Under the pieces are notes generated by a model. The model did no database searches. It was not told the DNA's origin and saw nothing but the letters and a program-made list of their open reading frames with translations. Below are positions 25,876 through 38,114 of a stretch of DNA of 64,000 bases, piece by piece. The position numbers and the translations under genes are program-made. Origin of the DNA: Silene conica (taxonomy: Eukaryota > Streptophyta > Magnoliopsida > Caryophyllales > Caryophyllaceae); NCBI GenBank assembly GCA_029255685.2, contig CM055320.2:7488614-7552613 (forward strand), given 5' to 3'. Position 1 is the first letter of the stretch. Every line of letters starts with the position of its first letter.

Positions 25876-27367
25876 TGTTGAACCATATATTCAAATATAT
25901 ATATATAGTATATATGTTTATGTTTTGATAATGACAAGTCTAGCTATTTATATATTATATACTCGTATGTATAATCGTGTGCTAAGTGTACAGAACATTA
26001 GTAACAAGATCTAATCAATCAAGTATAAAAGATTCAAGCATGTTAGTCAATGAATTGATTAAGTCGAAGATTGATAGAAGATCACAAGCGCGCATAATAG
26101 ACTAAAGTTATACTTATCAACTATAGCTTTAGTACAAGATTGGTTCTAGTTATAGCCCGTAGCTATAACTCTATAGCATGAAGAAATGATCGGAATATAT
26201 ATGTGTTTAAGTTGAAACGTTTGTTTCCAAATCTGTGTCGTGTAGAATTAGTGTTTAATTGGTATTCTATTTTAATAAATAGAATTGTTAATCTTAATAG
26301 GATTATATAAAATATCTTTAAGTTAAATAAGGAATAAATAATTGTCTTATGAGATAATTATTTATTACTAAAATAAACTAAGGATTTTTTATATGATCTT
26401 TATTGTCAAATATATATATATATAATCTAAATGTAGTTTGTTTCGACTTTGGGAAACGTGTGATATGTCACGTTTACCATAATTCGTGTAGGATTAAATT
26501 AAGTAAATATTATGTATTTATTTAATATCCTAAAACAAACTAAGATTATATTATGGTAATATATTTTATTATCTTTGACATGGTTCAGGAAGTTGATTTA
26601 ATAAGGATACTAATTGTTTATTATATAAAGATCTTTCCTAAATATGAATTAGGAAATTAATTCCTTATATAATACTTAAAGTATATTATTAAATCTTTCC
26701 TAAATATATTAAGATTAGATTTAAGGTAGTATTACTAAAAGACTAGTATTCTAGTTTTAGTAATATTCCTAAATCATCTAGGGTTTGAATTACCTAGATA
26801 CATATTCTATATAAATAGACTACCATGATACATTAAGTCACACGAAACACATACACATATATTCACGCAAATCAAAGAGAGAAACCGCCGATTATATTCT
26901 TCAAATTCGAGCTTATCATTGTCATATCCGATTCAAGATTCAAGTGCTCAAGCATTGATCTTATTCATTCAAGATTGTGAAATCAAGAAACATTGAAGAC
27001 TTTATCTTATTAACGTAAGATAGAACGAGTATTTAGCGGTACTCATTGTAAGACAAATATTTAACGGTATTTGTCGAAGCTAGATATTTAACGGTATCTA
27101 GATAGAGTTGTGACTAACATCAAAGTCGCACGAGTAGGGTTGATAAAGTTGTAATCCAGAGTTGGTACTAATTTTATTAATCGAGAATAGTGGACGTAGG
27201 TCTCAAAGTGTGAGACTGAACCACTTCAAAAATATTGTGTCTCTCTTTATTACTTTCTCTACTCAACGATCATCATACAAACTTACACACATCGAAGAAG
27301 ATTTAAAAAGAAGGCATACTCAATTCAACCCCCCCTTCTTGAGTATATCATATCAATAGACTCTTCA
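25876..27367 (+). repeat. Element F 5' LTR
   Basis: Starts TGTTGAACCATATATTC and ends CAATAGACTCTTCA. It has a TATA-like TATATAAATAGACT near 26808-26821. Four small hairpins with a TTTAACGG-type loop lie downstream at 27003-27101. Confidence 0.9.
27003..27101 (+). repeat. Four consecutive hairpins with a shared loop in F LTR
   Basis: TATCTTA-TTAACG-TAAGATA, GAGTA-TTTAGCGG-TACTC, CAAATA-TTTAACGG-TATTTG and CTAGATA-TTTAACGG-TATCTAG follow one another. The loops are alike and the stems all differ yet pair perfectly. The 3' LTR has the same set at about 37018-37116. Confidence 0.85.
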
Positions 27368-27454
27368 ATTGGTATCAGAGCCTCGTGCTCTTGTTCGCCT
27401 AGCCGCGTGAGTTTTGATCCTTCTATTGATTCTATATTATATACTCTTTCATCA

Positions 27455-29796
27455 ATGAATTCCAAGCATCTCAAGTGCCCTATCTTCGATGGCAAAAACT
27501 ATAGTTTATGGAAAAATATGATGACTCATTACATCAAGGGTTGTGATTGGGAATGTTGGAAGATCATCCAAACTGGACCAAAGAAGATCTTGGTCGCCGC
27601 CGCCAATGGAACAACCTATGAAAAGATGGAAAGCGATTATGTGGAAAGTGCTACAAAATTGCAGAGAAAAACTCTAAGGCCATGAGCCTCCTACAGAACG
27701 GTATGATAACCTCAGAATTTGATAGATTCTCATCTTGTAGTTCCGCTAAGGAAATATGGGACAGTCTCGAACTTGCTTATGAAGGAACATCCGCAGTCAG
27801 GAAACATCGTATAGACTTGCTCGTTCAAAGATATGAACTTTTCAATATGGAAAAGAATGAATCTATTGATAGCATGTCTGCACGATTTTCTTGTATTATT
27901 AATGAACTGCGGAACCTTGGCAAAAAGATCGATTCTGAGGATATCATTCGTAAGATTCTTAGGAGTCTCACCAAAAAGTGGCAACCTAAGGTCACGGCCA
28001 TAGAGGAAGCACGTGATTTATCTAAAATCACTTACCAAGAGTTGATTGGATCCTTAATGGCACACGAGATCATACTAAATAAAAACGATGATGATCCCAA
28101 AGGAAAGGGAGTCGCTTTACAAGCCTCCACAAGTGAAGGGTGCGAAGAAGAATTAGAAGACGAGACAGTTCTATTCGCAAGACGTTTTAAAAAGGCTGTC
28201 TTCAAGGGAAGATACAAAACCCCTAACAACAAAACAGTCGACAAAAAGAAAACTGACACAAAACAAACATTCTTCAAAAGAGGATGTTTCAAGTGTGGTC
28301 AACAAGACCATATGATCAAAGACTGTCCAAGTTGGGACAAAATCAAAGATAAGTCAAAAAGAGAAAAGACCAAAACGGAGTTCAAGAAAGTAATGCTTGC
28401 GTCGTGTTGGGGAGAATTAGAATCCGAGGATGACGAGGACTCAGAAGAAGATGAGGTAGCAAACCTGTGCCTAAGCAACGTCAGCCTAGATCTAATCTCA
28501 AACGACAACAACGAAGACGACGCATCCCATATATGTCTCTTTGGAGAATCCGACTCAGACGACGACGACGACGACGATGAAGAGGTAAATTTTCTTCAAC
28601 TCAAAAGTCAAGTTAAAAATTTATCTAAAGCTATGTTGGTTAAATATTTTGAGAAAACCCTTGACCAATGTCATGAACAAAGTCTTGAGTTAGATGACTT
28701 GAAAGAACAGATCCTCGATATTGCTGAGGAAAATCAACTTCTAAAGGCCAAAGCTAAGAAACTGAAATCCAAAATAAGCATTGAAGCAAATGCTAAGTTG
28801 GAAACAGTTATGTCTGAGAAAAAGGTTCTTGAGTCTAAAGTTATAGCTAATGAAGCTATAACCTCAAAACTAAAACTCAACATTAAAGAGCTTCAATCTA
28901 AAGTTATAGCTAATGAAGCTATAACTTCAGAATTAAGAAAAGCTAATGAGCGCCTTAAGTCAGAATCTTCGATTATGGTCGAAGATGAGACTCATCTGGA
29001 AGAAGTTGAGATTCTCGAAAGCAAAATTATGGATCTAGAATTCAATCTATCTAAAATCAAGAAGGAACATGCCAAAATTGTGTCCGACTTTCATAAAGAC
29101 ATTCAAAACCTAAAAGAGTCTAACAACACTGACCACAGTGAATGTAAGAAAGAGATAGACTCCCTAAAAGACCTCCTTCTTCATGCTCGGAAGGTTCACG
29201 ACAAATGGGAAGGAAGCACTAACGTTCTAAAATTCCTAACTGAACAATCCGACAACAACATGAAGATGGGGTTAGGACACGAGTGTTATGGAAAAAGGGA
29301 TCACTCAAAGTGTAAGCAAAGCCCAACAGACAGAGACTTTAGAAGAAGAAAATATGCCGACCTTCCTGAGTATTTAATATGCACTTATTGTGGCCATACT
29401 GGACACCTCCGAGAAAACTGTGTAAAACACGCACAAGATTTTAAAATCGGAGTCAAGTTTGTTAAATCCTTAGGAATTCCAAACGACACTATTTCTGTCT
29501 CTGATGGTGATGATAACAAAACTGAGGAAAGAAACATTGACCACAGATGGTTCTATGACATGACATTTGACTACGAAGAAAAGAAAAATAGAACCAAACA
29601 AACTCCTCAACAAGCCACACACAAAAAATGGTCACCTAGAGTCCAAACTAAGACCTACACAAAAACATCAAAACCCAACTACTACCAATATAGAAAGACC
29701 TATGTAAGACAAGTCTGGGTTAAAAAGGAAGATGTATTTGTGATTACTAACAACAAAGGACCCAAGTATGCTTGGGTACCTAAATCCTGTCTTTAA
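27455..29796 (+). pseudogene. Element F gag (Sirevirus-type fossil)
   Basis: Starts at ATGAATTCCAAGCATC just past the primer site and reads FDGKNYSLWKNMM, a typical copia Gag start. The main part has the DUF4219/UBN2-like Gag core and a CCHC knuckle CFKCGQQDHMIKDC. Acidic DDDDDD-rich and coiled-coil stretches follow, with a repeated KVIANEAITS unit, and then a second knuckle CTYCGHTGHLRENC near the end. Long Gags with an added coiled-coil part are usual in Sireviruses. Read as two adjoining frames. Confidence 0.85.
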
Positions 29797-29804
29797 ACTT
29801 ATTC

Positions 29805-32800
29805 GTGCAGTTTGTCGCCAAGGAAAATAACCTATGGTATCTCGACAGTGGATGCTCAAGACATATGACAGGGGACGTAAATCTATTCCAAACCCTTAAA
29901 CCCTTTGATGGAGGTAAAGTCACATTTGGTGATAACAAAAAGGGAAAGATCATCGGAATTGGTAAGATAGGTATTTCATCCTCTCATGCTATAAATGATG
30001 TATACCTTGTAAGTGGTCTCAAACACAATCTTATCAGTATATCTCAATTATGTGACAAAGGAAATAAAGTGGTTTTTCATTCAGATATATGTCGTATAAT
30101 CTTAGAAGGCACCAGTAAAGTAATACTTGAAGGTCACAGGATGAAAAATGTTTATATGATTGATTTAAATGTTGTACCTACTGATTCTCTATCATGCATG
30201 AAAGTTACGTTAGATGATCCATGTCTATGGCACAAGAGATTTGGTCATATTAGCTCACCTATTCTAAGTAAGCTGAAAAGATGGGACTTGGTCGAAGGTC
30301 TTCCAAAGATCAAATTTGATCAAGAAAAGATGTGTGACACATGTGCACGATGTAAACACGTCAGATCATCCTTTAAGCCAAAGAGAGTGGTAAGCACAGA
30401 ACAAGCTCTTGAACTTGTACACATGGATCTATGTGGCCCTATGAAGGTAAGAAGCATAGGTGGTTCCAGGTACGTTTTCGTTCTAGTTGATGATTACTCT
30501 AGATTTGTTTGGCCAATCTTTCTTCATTCTAAAGACGAAACATTCGATGAATTTGTTAGTCTCATGAAACTTGTCCAAAACAAATATAAATCAAACCTAG
30601 TAACAATCCGTACTGACCATGGAACTGAGTTCGAAAATCATGCTTTTATTGAGTTCTGTAAAACCAATGGTGTTGGACATAACTTCTCGGCCCCTAGAAC
30701 CCCACAACAAAATGGAGTCGTAGAACGAATGAACAGAACCCTAGAAGACATGACTCGAACAATGCTTCTTTGTAGTGGCCTACCTAGAAACTTTTGGGCT
30801 GAGGCTATAAGTACAGCTTGCTATATTCATAACCGTGCTATGATTAGACCTATCCTTAAAAAGACACCTTATGAACTTCTTCGAGGTCGTAAACCAAACA
30901 TATCTCATTTAAGATGCTTTGGTAGTAAATGCTTTGTTCACAACAATGGTAAAAACAGACTAAGCAAGTTCGACCCTAGAAGTGATGAAGCAATCTTTAT
31001 AGGATATTCAGATCATAGTAAAGCCTACAAAGTTTTTAACAAACGTACTTTATGCATAGAGAAAAGCATTCATATTATCTTTGATGAGAATAATGTCTTC
31101 GATAAGCCATTACAGGATATAGAGGAAAACCTAGACGAACCTGATTTCAGGTTATCAAGGGAAGATCCTCCTGAAATGGAAATTGAAGAAGGAGAACCTC
31201 AAGGAATTCATGATGAACTCAACTTGGGAGAAAATGGTACGAGAGATGAAACTACAGTTGATGATACTGTAGATAACTCTCAAACCAATGACTTGGAACC
31301 CAGAGTTACAGCTAATGAAACTGTAACTTTGAATCAAAACCAAAGGGAAGAGGCCAGAGTTATACCTGACCCTACTATAAACCCAGGTTTGGATTCAGGG
31401 GAACAAGTCAAGATCCCGAGTCAAGTTCAGGGAATGCAAATGATCAATCAAGGAACTGGAGATACAAAGGCTCTCATCCTTTGGACAATGTCATAGGAAG
31501 CCTGACAGATAGAGTTCAAACTCGAAGGAGCTTAAATAACTTTTGCTCATTCTACTCCTTTCTCTCCACCATTGAACCTTCAAATATCAAGGAAGCTCTC
31601 ACAGAACCAGACTGGATAGTTGCCATGCAAGAAGAACTCCAGCACTTTGAAAGAAACAAAGTTTGGCATCTTGTTCCTCGACCTAAGGACAGAACTGTCA
31701 TTGGAACTAGATGGGTATTTAGAAACAAATTGGATGACACTGGAGTCATTGTGCGAAATAAGGCCAGACTAGTAGTTCAAGGATACAACCAACAGGAAGG
31801 GATCGATTATGACGAAACCTTTGCTCCTGTTGCTCGTCTTGAGGCAATAAGACTACTCATTGCATTTGCAGCACACAAGGGAATGAAGCTTTTTCAGATG
31901 GACGTTAAGACGGCATTTCTTAATGGCTATCTCCAAGAGGAAGTATTTGTTGAACAACCTTCATGTATTCAAATTGGACAAAGCTCTCTATGGCCTGAAA
32001 CAAGCACCTAGAGCATGGTACGACAGATTATCAAAGTTCCTATTGGAGAGTGGATTCAAGAGAGGATCTGTGGATAAAACCCTATTTCTTAAAAGCGAAA
32101 ACTCAGATCTACTAGTCGTTCAGATCTACGTTGACGATATTATTTTTGGCTCAACTAATAAAAAGTTGTGCAAGTACTTCTCTGAGTTGATGACTTCTGA
32201 GTTCGAGATGAGTATGATGGGAGAACTAAAGTTCTTCCTTGGACTTCAAATACAACAAACTGAAGAAGGAATCAAAGTTCATCAACAAAAATACGTCAAG
32301 GAGTTACTAAAGAAATTTGGAATGGAAACCTCTCATGCAATGCCTACTCCAATGGTCACAGATAAGAAGTTAACCAAAGACGAAGATGGTAAGTCTTTAG
32401 ATGAAACAACTTACAGAGGTATGATTGGCTCACTTCTTTATCTTACAGCAAGTCGTCCAGATATAATGTTTAGTGTCTGTGTTTGTGCGAGATTCCAATC
32501 TGCACCAAAAGAATCACATATGATTGCAGTTAAAAGAATATTAAGATACCTAATCGGAACCTCAAAATTATATCTATGGTATCCTATGGACTGTAACTTT
32601 AACCTAGTAGGATATTCAGATGCGGATTATGCAGGATGTTCTTTAGACAGAAAAAGTACCTCCGGACTTGCTACCTTTGTAGGTCCTTGTATTATATCTT
32701 GGGGATCCAAGAAACAAAATTCCGTCGCTCTCTCAACTGCTGAAGCAGAATATATTGCAGCCGCACTGATATGTTCTCAACTTTTATGGTTAAAGCAACA

Positions 32801-33071
32801 GTTACATGATTATGGTGTTGATGTTGGATGTGTGCCTATATTATGTGATAATACGAGTGCTATAATTATATCTAAAAACCCAGCCCAGCACTCGAGGACC
32901 AAACATATTGAAATTAGACACCACTTTCTAAGAGACCATGTTGAAAAGAAAAATATAAAATTGGAATTTTGTAGTACGGAAAAACAATGGGCAGATATCT
33001 TCACTAAACCATTGGCTAGAGAACGCTTTGAGACTTTGCGATTGGAAATTGGTTTAATCGGTGGCACCTAA
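29805..33071 (+). pseudogene. Element F pol (copia fossil)
   Basis: Protease site YLDSGCSRHM. Integrase has its zinc-binding part (HKRFGHIS...CARCKH) and D-D-E motifs (HMDLCGPM, RTDHGTEFEN, VVERMNRTLED). Reverse transcriptase has [15 protein letters not shown] and QIYVDDIIFGS. RNase H has GYSDADYAGCSLDRKSTSG and AEYIAAALICSQ, ending GLIGGT. Present as a few overlapping frames. Confidence 0.88.
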
Positions 33072-33652
33072 TCAAATCTTAAAAGCAAAAAATAACCCAA
33101 TGATTGACTACGGTTTAGATGAGATTATATGACTGTGTCCGTATACTCCGCTGCATGTGTATGTATATATTCGATGGTAAATTTTGTGATTATAGTTATA
33201 TTATATCAATTACATATGGATGTGTACGCAATCAATCTCAAAATAATATTACGTCACATATTAAAAATTATCCTACATATACATATTACTAATACATATT
33301 ATTCAAATATAAACTTAAAACAAAACTTACCTTATATACACACTTAAACCGTGTGTACTACCCCAAAACCCATGTGACGTCACCCAACCACTTGCCCCAC
33401 TACTCACCTTCACCTAATGCCATGTGTCCCTATACCCCTAACCACAATTATTACCCCAACTCCCTCAAACTTACCACCATTTAACTCACTCTACCCTCAT
33501 TACTCTTATTCTTACCGACTTTAAACCCCAAAACCTCCATTAAAATTACCAAAACCCATTAATAAAACTCAAACCTCCAAAACTCCATTAAATCCGTCCC
33601 AAAATCTCACCAAATCTCGAATAAACAACCACCGTATTTCACCTCAACCACC
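33072..33652 (+). other. Spacer between pol and the env-position ORF in F
   Basis: AT-rich then C-rich untranslated DNA (many ACCCCAA, CCACC runs) leading to the next ATG. No splice acceptor can be assigned with confidence. Confidence 0.5.
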
Positions 33653-35227
33653 ATGCCTCCTTCCCGCGCCACACGCTCCCAACAAAAGAAACCATCTCCA
33701 CCTTCACCAACACCTTCACCACCACCATCTCCGACACCCATTGCCACCGCCAGTCCAACCCCAGACAACGGAAAACGTCGTAAACTAAACCGAGCCCAAT
33801 CCTCTGTCTCCGACGACATGCAAGATCTAGGGTCGAACCTCAAGAATCCCCGTCCTCTGTTAAAAGATTACTCCGTCGAAGCCATCAAGGAAGGACTCGA
33901 GCGAGTTCGTATGACAAAACATGAAGGTATGCTCATTGACCGTCTTCTTCCCTATTCCATTCATTCGGGTCGGTTCTATCCGACATTGTGGGTCGAAGGG
34001 TCGAAGTCTCTACTTTTCTTTAAAAAGTTTTTAGAATTTCAGGGATGGAAGTATATTAGTAATTTTTCGGGTTTGATATTTCCTATTGAGTTGGTTCAGT
34101 TCTTTGCCTCTGTGAAACCTACTGAGTCTGGGTTGAAAGCCGTGGTTAATGGTAGGGATGTCGAGGTGTCCCTAGGTGATATTTGTGATATTTTTCATCT
34201 CGACCAAAGGGGTCTTGATATCGATACCCGTAAGGAATGGGGGGTGGTGACCCAAGAACAAAAAATGATGATCAAAAAGTATTTTGACCCAAATGCCACT
34301 GAAATCTCTCCTCTACTCACAAATTCGTTTTCGCCAAAATTGAAGTTGTTTGTGAACTATCTTTGGAACACGATTTTACCTAGGAGGGGTGGTCGTGACA
34401 AGTTATCGAGTATCGAAGCTATTGTCTTATTTCATTGGTTGGAAGGAAACAAAATAAATCTTGCGTTCTTGTTGTGTTCGAAAATATGTCAAATTTCATC
34501 CGTCTTAATTAAGGAAAAGACGAGTTCGACACTCGATATTCCTTATGGAATGTGGGTGTCCGAAATATTGTTAAAGAAGGGAGTAGTAGACGATTTAAGC
34601 TTTGGTGTTAAGCCCCGTGATCGTATGTGTGATAAACTGCTCAAGTTGATGGGTATTATGGTTGATGGAGTTGATTTGGCTTTTGGAAAGACGGTTGAGG
34701 AGGGTCCTAATCCAAATCCATCTCCCTCGTTTGAAGGCTTGGAGGCTAAGATGGATACAATTATTGGATTGTGCCAAGTTAAGCAAGAAAAAGAGAACTT
34801 GGGTACCTCAGGAAGTCGTGCAGAGGGTCGTCGAGGATTTGAAGAAGATGTTAAGGTTTGGATGGAAAAAGTTGATAAGCATTTGGTAAAGATTGGGTCA
34901 GAGGTCTCGGTGGTATGCTCCGAATTACTCACCATAAGTGATCGCTTGTCTTTTATCACGACACAAGGAAGGGCAATGGTGCGTGATCATGGCCTATTAC
35001 GAGAGGATGCTTCTAAAGCACTTGAGGCCGTCAAGGCACTCTCGCTCAAGGTGCTTAACTTCGAGATTGCGCTCAATGCTCAAGGGAGGAACGTCAATAG
35101 CTGCCTAGATAGGTTGGAGACCCTAGAATTCCGTACCCGACCCGATTACGTGCACCCATATGCAAAGACACCGGGCTCAAGTTCTCGTTCGTGCTCCGTC
35201 ATCTCCGTCTCTGTTTTTCAGAATTGA
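33653..35227 (+). CDS. Env-position ORF of element F (524 aa, unknown role)
   Basis: An uninterrupted frame downstream of pol. The N-terminus is rich in Pro/Ser/Lys (residues 1-50: SPPSPTPSPPPSPTP, then KRRK). The globular middle (about 95-340) has a FFKKFLEFQGW ... ELVQFFASV ... VNGRDVEVSLGDICDIFHL pattern. This resembles the domain called putative plant transposon protein in Pfam (assignment from memory). The C-terminal third looks helical and coiled-coil (EKVDKHLVKIGSEV..., LDRLETLEF). No signal peptide or clear membrane segment is seen, so calling it an envelope rests on position only. Confidence 0.75.
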   Translation: MPPSRATRSQQKKPSPPSPTPSPPPSPTPIATASPTPDNGKRRKLNRAQSSVSDDMQDLGSNLKNPRPLLKDYSVEAIKEGLERVRMTKHEGMLIDRLLPYSIHSGRFYPTLWVEGSKSLLFFKKFLEFQGWKYISNFSGLIFPIELVQFFASVKPTESGLKAVVNGRDVEVSLGDICDIFHLDQRGLDIDTRKEWGVVTQEQKMMIKKYFDPNATEISPLLTNSFSPKLKLFVNYLWNTILPRRGGRDKLSSIEAIVLFHWLEGNKINLAFLLCSKICQISSVLIKEKTSSTLDIPYGMWVSEILLKKGVVDDLSFGVKPRDRMCDKLLKLMGIMVDGVDLAFGKTVEEGPNPNPSPSFEGLEAKMDTIIGLCQVKQEKENLGTSGSRAEGRRGFEEDVKVWMEKVDKHLVKIGSEVSVVCSELLTISDRLSFITTQGRAMVRDHGLLREDASKALEAVKALSLKVLNFEIALNAQGRNVNSCLDRLETLEFRTRPDYVHPYAKTPGSSSRSCSVISVSVFQN

Positions 35228-35892
35228 AGTTGGTTTGTTGTTGTTTTGCTTAAGTCCTGGGTTGGACTTATAAACTCTTTAACCTTGTGGCCCAATTCCC
35301 TTCCCTGGCCCATTAGGAATCCGAGGCCCTATTTCTTTTTGCCTCCCTCGGATTTCTTAATCCTAACCGGCCTTGTTATTGTTTTGATGCGGCCCAACTT
35401 GACATTCCTTATTCTGGCCCATCGTATTTGTTACCTTTTGCAGGCCCATATTATCCTATCCTAGCCAGGCCCATTTTTCTTAAAAACACTATTGTTACGT
35501 ATTCGGCCCATTGGCTTAGTATCTTTGGATTGGTTGTGTATATTTTAACATTACGTATGTGTTTGTGTGATATCTTCTATGTTCATATTTTTCGACTCGT
35601 TTATATGCTTGCTTATGTTTCGTACGTATATTATTCTAGTCGTTTCATGTCTTTGTTCTCATCTTTTCGATGATGTCAAGAGGGGGAAATATGCGACTTA
35701 GATTAGAATTTGCCTAAGCTTGCTCCTTGTCGTAATCCATTGTCTCTTAGGGTCCTTAAAGGATATGGGATAGATAGAAGATAAAAACCCTAAGTTAATC
35801 TTTTTTATGAATAACCTTTATTATATTGAGGGGGAACATACACTTAGACACGAAATCTAAGAAAGACTTGCCATCATCAAAAAGGGGGAATT
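35228..35892 (+). other. 3' untranslated region of F with three polypurine tracts
   Basis: AAGAGGGGGAAAT (about 35678-35690), GAGGGGGAAC (35828-35837) and AAAAAGGGGGAATT (35879-35892); the last abuts the LTR and is the functional tract by position. Confidence 0.75.
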
Positions 35893-37382
35893 TGTTGAAC
35901 CATATATTCAAATATATATATAGTATATATGTTTATGTTTTGATAATGACAAGTCTAGCTATTTATATATTATATACTCGTATGTATAATCGTGTGCTAA
36001 GTGTACAGAACATTAGTAACAAGATCTAATCAATCAAGTATAAAAGATTCAAGCATGTTAGTCAATGAATTGACTAAGTCGAAGATTAATAGAAGATCAC
36101 AAGCGCGCATAATAGACTAAAGTTATACTTATCAACTATAGCTTTAGTACAAGATTGGTTCTAGTTATAACCCGTAGCTATAACTCTATATCATGAAGAA
36201 ATGATCGGAATATATATGTGTTTAAGTTGAAACGTTTGTTTCCAAATCTGTGTCGTGTAGAATTAGTGTTTAATTGGTATTCTATTTTAATAAATAGAAT
36301 TGTTAATCTTAATAGGATTATATAAAATATCTTTAAGTTAAATAAGGAATAAATAATTGTCTTATGAGATAATTATTTATTACTAAAATAAACTAAGGAT
36401 TTTTTATATGATCTTTATTGTCAAATATATATATATATAATCTAAATGTAGTTTGTTTCGACTTTGGGAAACGTGTGATATGTCACGTTTACCATAATTC
36501 GTGTAGGATTAAATTAAGTAAATATTATGTATTTATTTAATATCCTAAAACAAACTAAGATTATATTATGGTAATATATTTTATTATCTTTGACATGGTT
36601 CAGGAAGTTGATTTAATAAGGATACTAATTGTTTATTATATAAAGATCTTTCCTAGATATGAATTAGGAAATTAATTCCTTATATAATACTTAAAGTATA
36701 TTATTAAATCTTTCCTAAATATATTAAGATTAGATTTAAGGTAGTATTACTAAAAGACTAGTATTCTAGTTTTAGTAATATTCCTAAATCATCTAGGGTT
36801 TGAATTACCTAGATACATATTCTATATAAATAGACTACCATGATACATTAAGTCACACGAAACACATACACATATATTCACGCAAATCAAAGAGAGAAAC
36901 CGCCGATTATATTCTTCAAATTCGAGCTTATCATTGTCATATCCGATTCAAGATTCAAGTGCTCAAGCATTGATCTTATTCATTCAAGATTGTGACATCA
37001 AGAAACATTGAAGACTTTATCTTATTAACGTAAGATAGAACGAGTATTTAGCGGTACTCATTGTAAGACAAATATTTAACGGTATTTGTCGAAGCTAGAT
37101 ATTTAACGGTATCTAGATAGAGTTGTGACTAACATCAAAGTCGCACGATTAGGGTTGATAAAGTTGTAATCCAGAGTTGGTACTAATTTTATTAATCGAG
37201 AATAGTGGACGTAGGTCTCAAAGTGTGAGACTGAACCACTTCAAAAATATTGTGTCTCTCTTTATTACTTGCTCTACTCAACGATCATCATACAAACTTA
37301 CACACATCGAAGAAGATTTAAAAAGAAGGCATACTCAATTCAACCCCCCCTTCTTGAGTATATCATATCAATAGACTCTTCA
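35893..37382 (+). repeat. Element F 3' LTR
   Basis: Matches 25876-27367 with about ten differences, followed by the CACTT duplication. Confidence 0.92.
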
Positions 37383-37387
37383 CACTT

Positions 37388-38114
37388 ATCTTCAACCTTT
37401 GAAAATGATGTGGAAGCACCTTTCGAAAAGGTCTTCTCTTTGGATGGTGTGGTCATGGATGCCTTCTTGCCTTTCCCTTTTCTACCACTCCTTTTTAAAC
37501 TTCCCTTTGTTCCTTTTCTCAATGTCGAGCATGTTTTTCTTGGTACTTCGAATAAGTCCCAATTTCCTTTTCGCTTGTGAAAGCATATTAATTAAAGGAG
37601 CGAAGAATTCGATCTATTATGAGATAGTCGGGAACTTCCGACCCTTGCACTTTCAAGATTTCGGATGGCTCAACCCTTTTGAGCACATAAGAACTCATAA
37701 TATGACCCTTATTCGAATTTGGGTCAAATAAGGCGGAAGTCACTTCATGAAGCAACATCCTAGGAGTTTGAGAAAACATATTCTTAAGCTTAGTGTAAAT
37801 CTCATTTGTCGTGCTTAGCACAATCATTCTCTTTTGAGATCCGATTCCATGGAGAAAATAATCGTGTGCTTAAGAATGTTCGACTCCTTCATATAGGCTT
37901 CATAGGCCTCACGAGTCGTAATCGTGGAATGAGTAGTGGGAACGGGAGGAGCGGCTTTGGTAAGGAAACTAATCTTATTGTCACCTTCCGAAGCTATAAT
38001 TAATTGAGCTTCCCAATCCTTAAAATTGGTGCCTTGCTTCCGAAGCTTGCAACGATCCATAAAGGACCGAAGCCATGAAAAGTGGTGTGGGAGTGGTGGA
38101 GCGTTATTTGCCAT
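37388..38114 (-). pseudogene. Element B gag, N-terminal part (fossil)
   Basis: On the minus strand it starts MANNAPPLPHHFSWLRSFMD and continues GTNFKDWEAQL, clearly related to the SWLKAFMDS...GSNFSDWEAAL start of the C/D Gag. It carries on through RMLLHEV... and a basic KGKGKKAS stretch, up to where F is inserted. It belongs to a gag-only element. Broken, with several breaks. Confidence 0.75.

Larger units (their letters stand above)
25876..37382 (+). mobile_element. Sirevirus-like copia retrotransposon F with an env-position ORF
   Basis: LTRs 25876-27367 and 35893-37382 (about 1.49 kb), TSD CACTT, primer site TGGTATCAGAGCC from about 27370. Gag is long, with two zinc knuckles. The pol order is copia. 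A further 524-codon ORF lies between pol and the 3' LTR, and several GAGGGGGAA polypurine tracts precede that LTR. Long LTRs, an extra 3' ORF and repeated polypurine tracts are traits of the Sirevirus (SIRE/Maximus) lineage. The LTRs differ at about ten sites by eye, so it is young. It looks nearly whole; gag and pol are spread over a few open frames. Confidence 0.9.

Noticed and set aside
27162-27359. 65-codon frame in the F LTR, repeated in the other LTR
   Set aside because: Located in untranslated LTR sequence upstream of the primer site; no family match.
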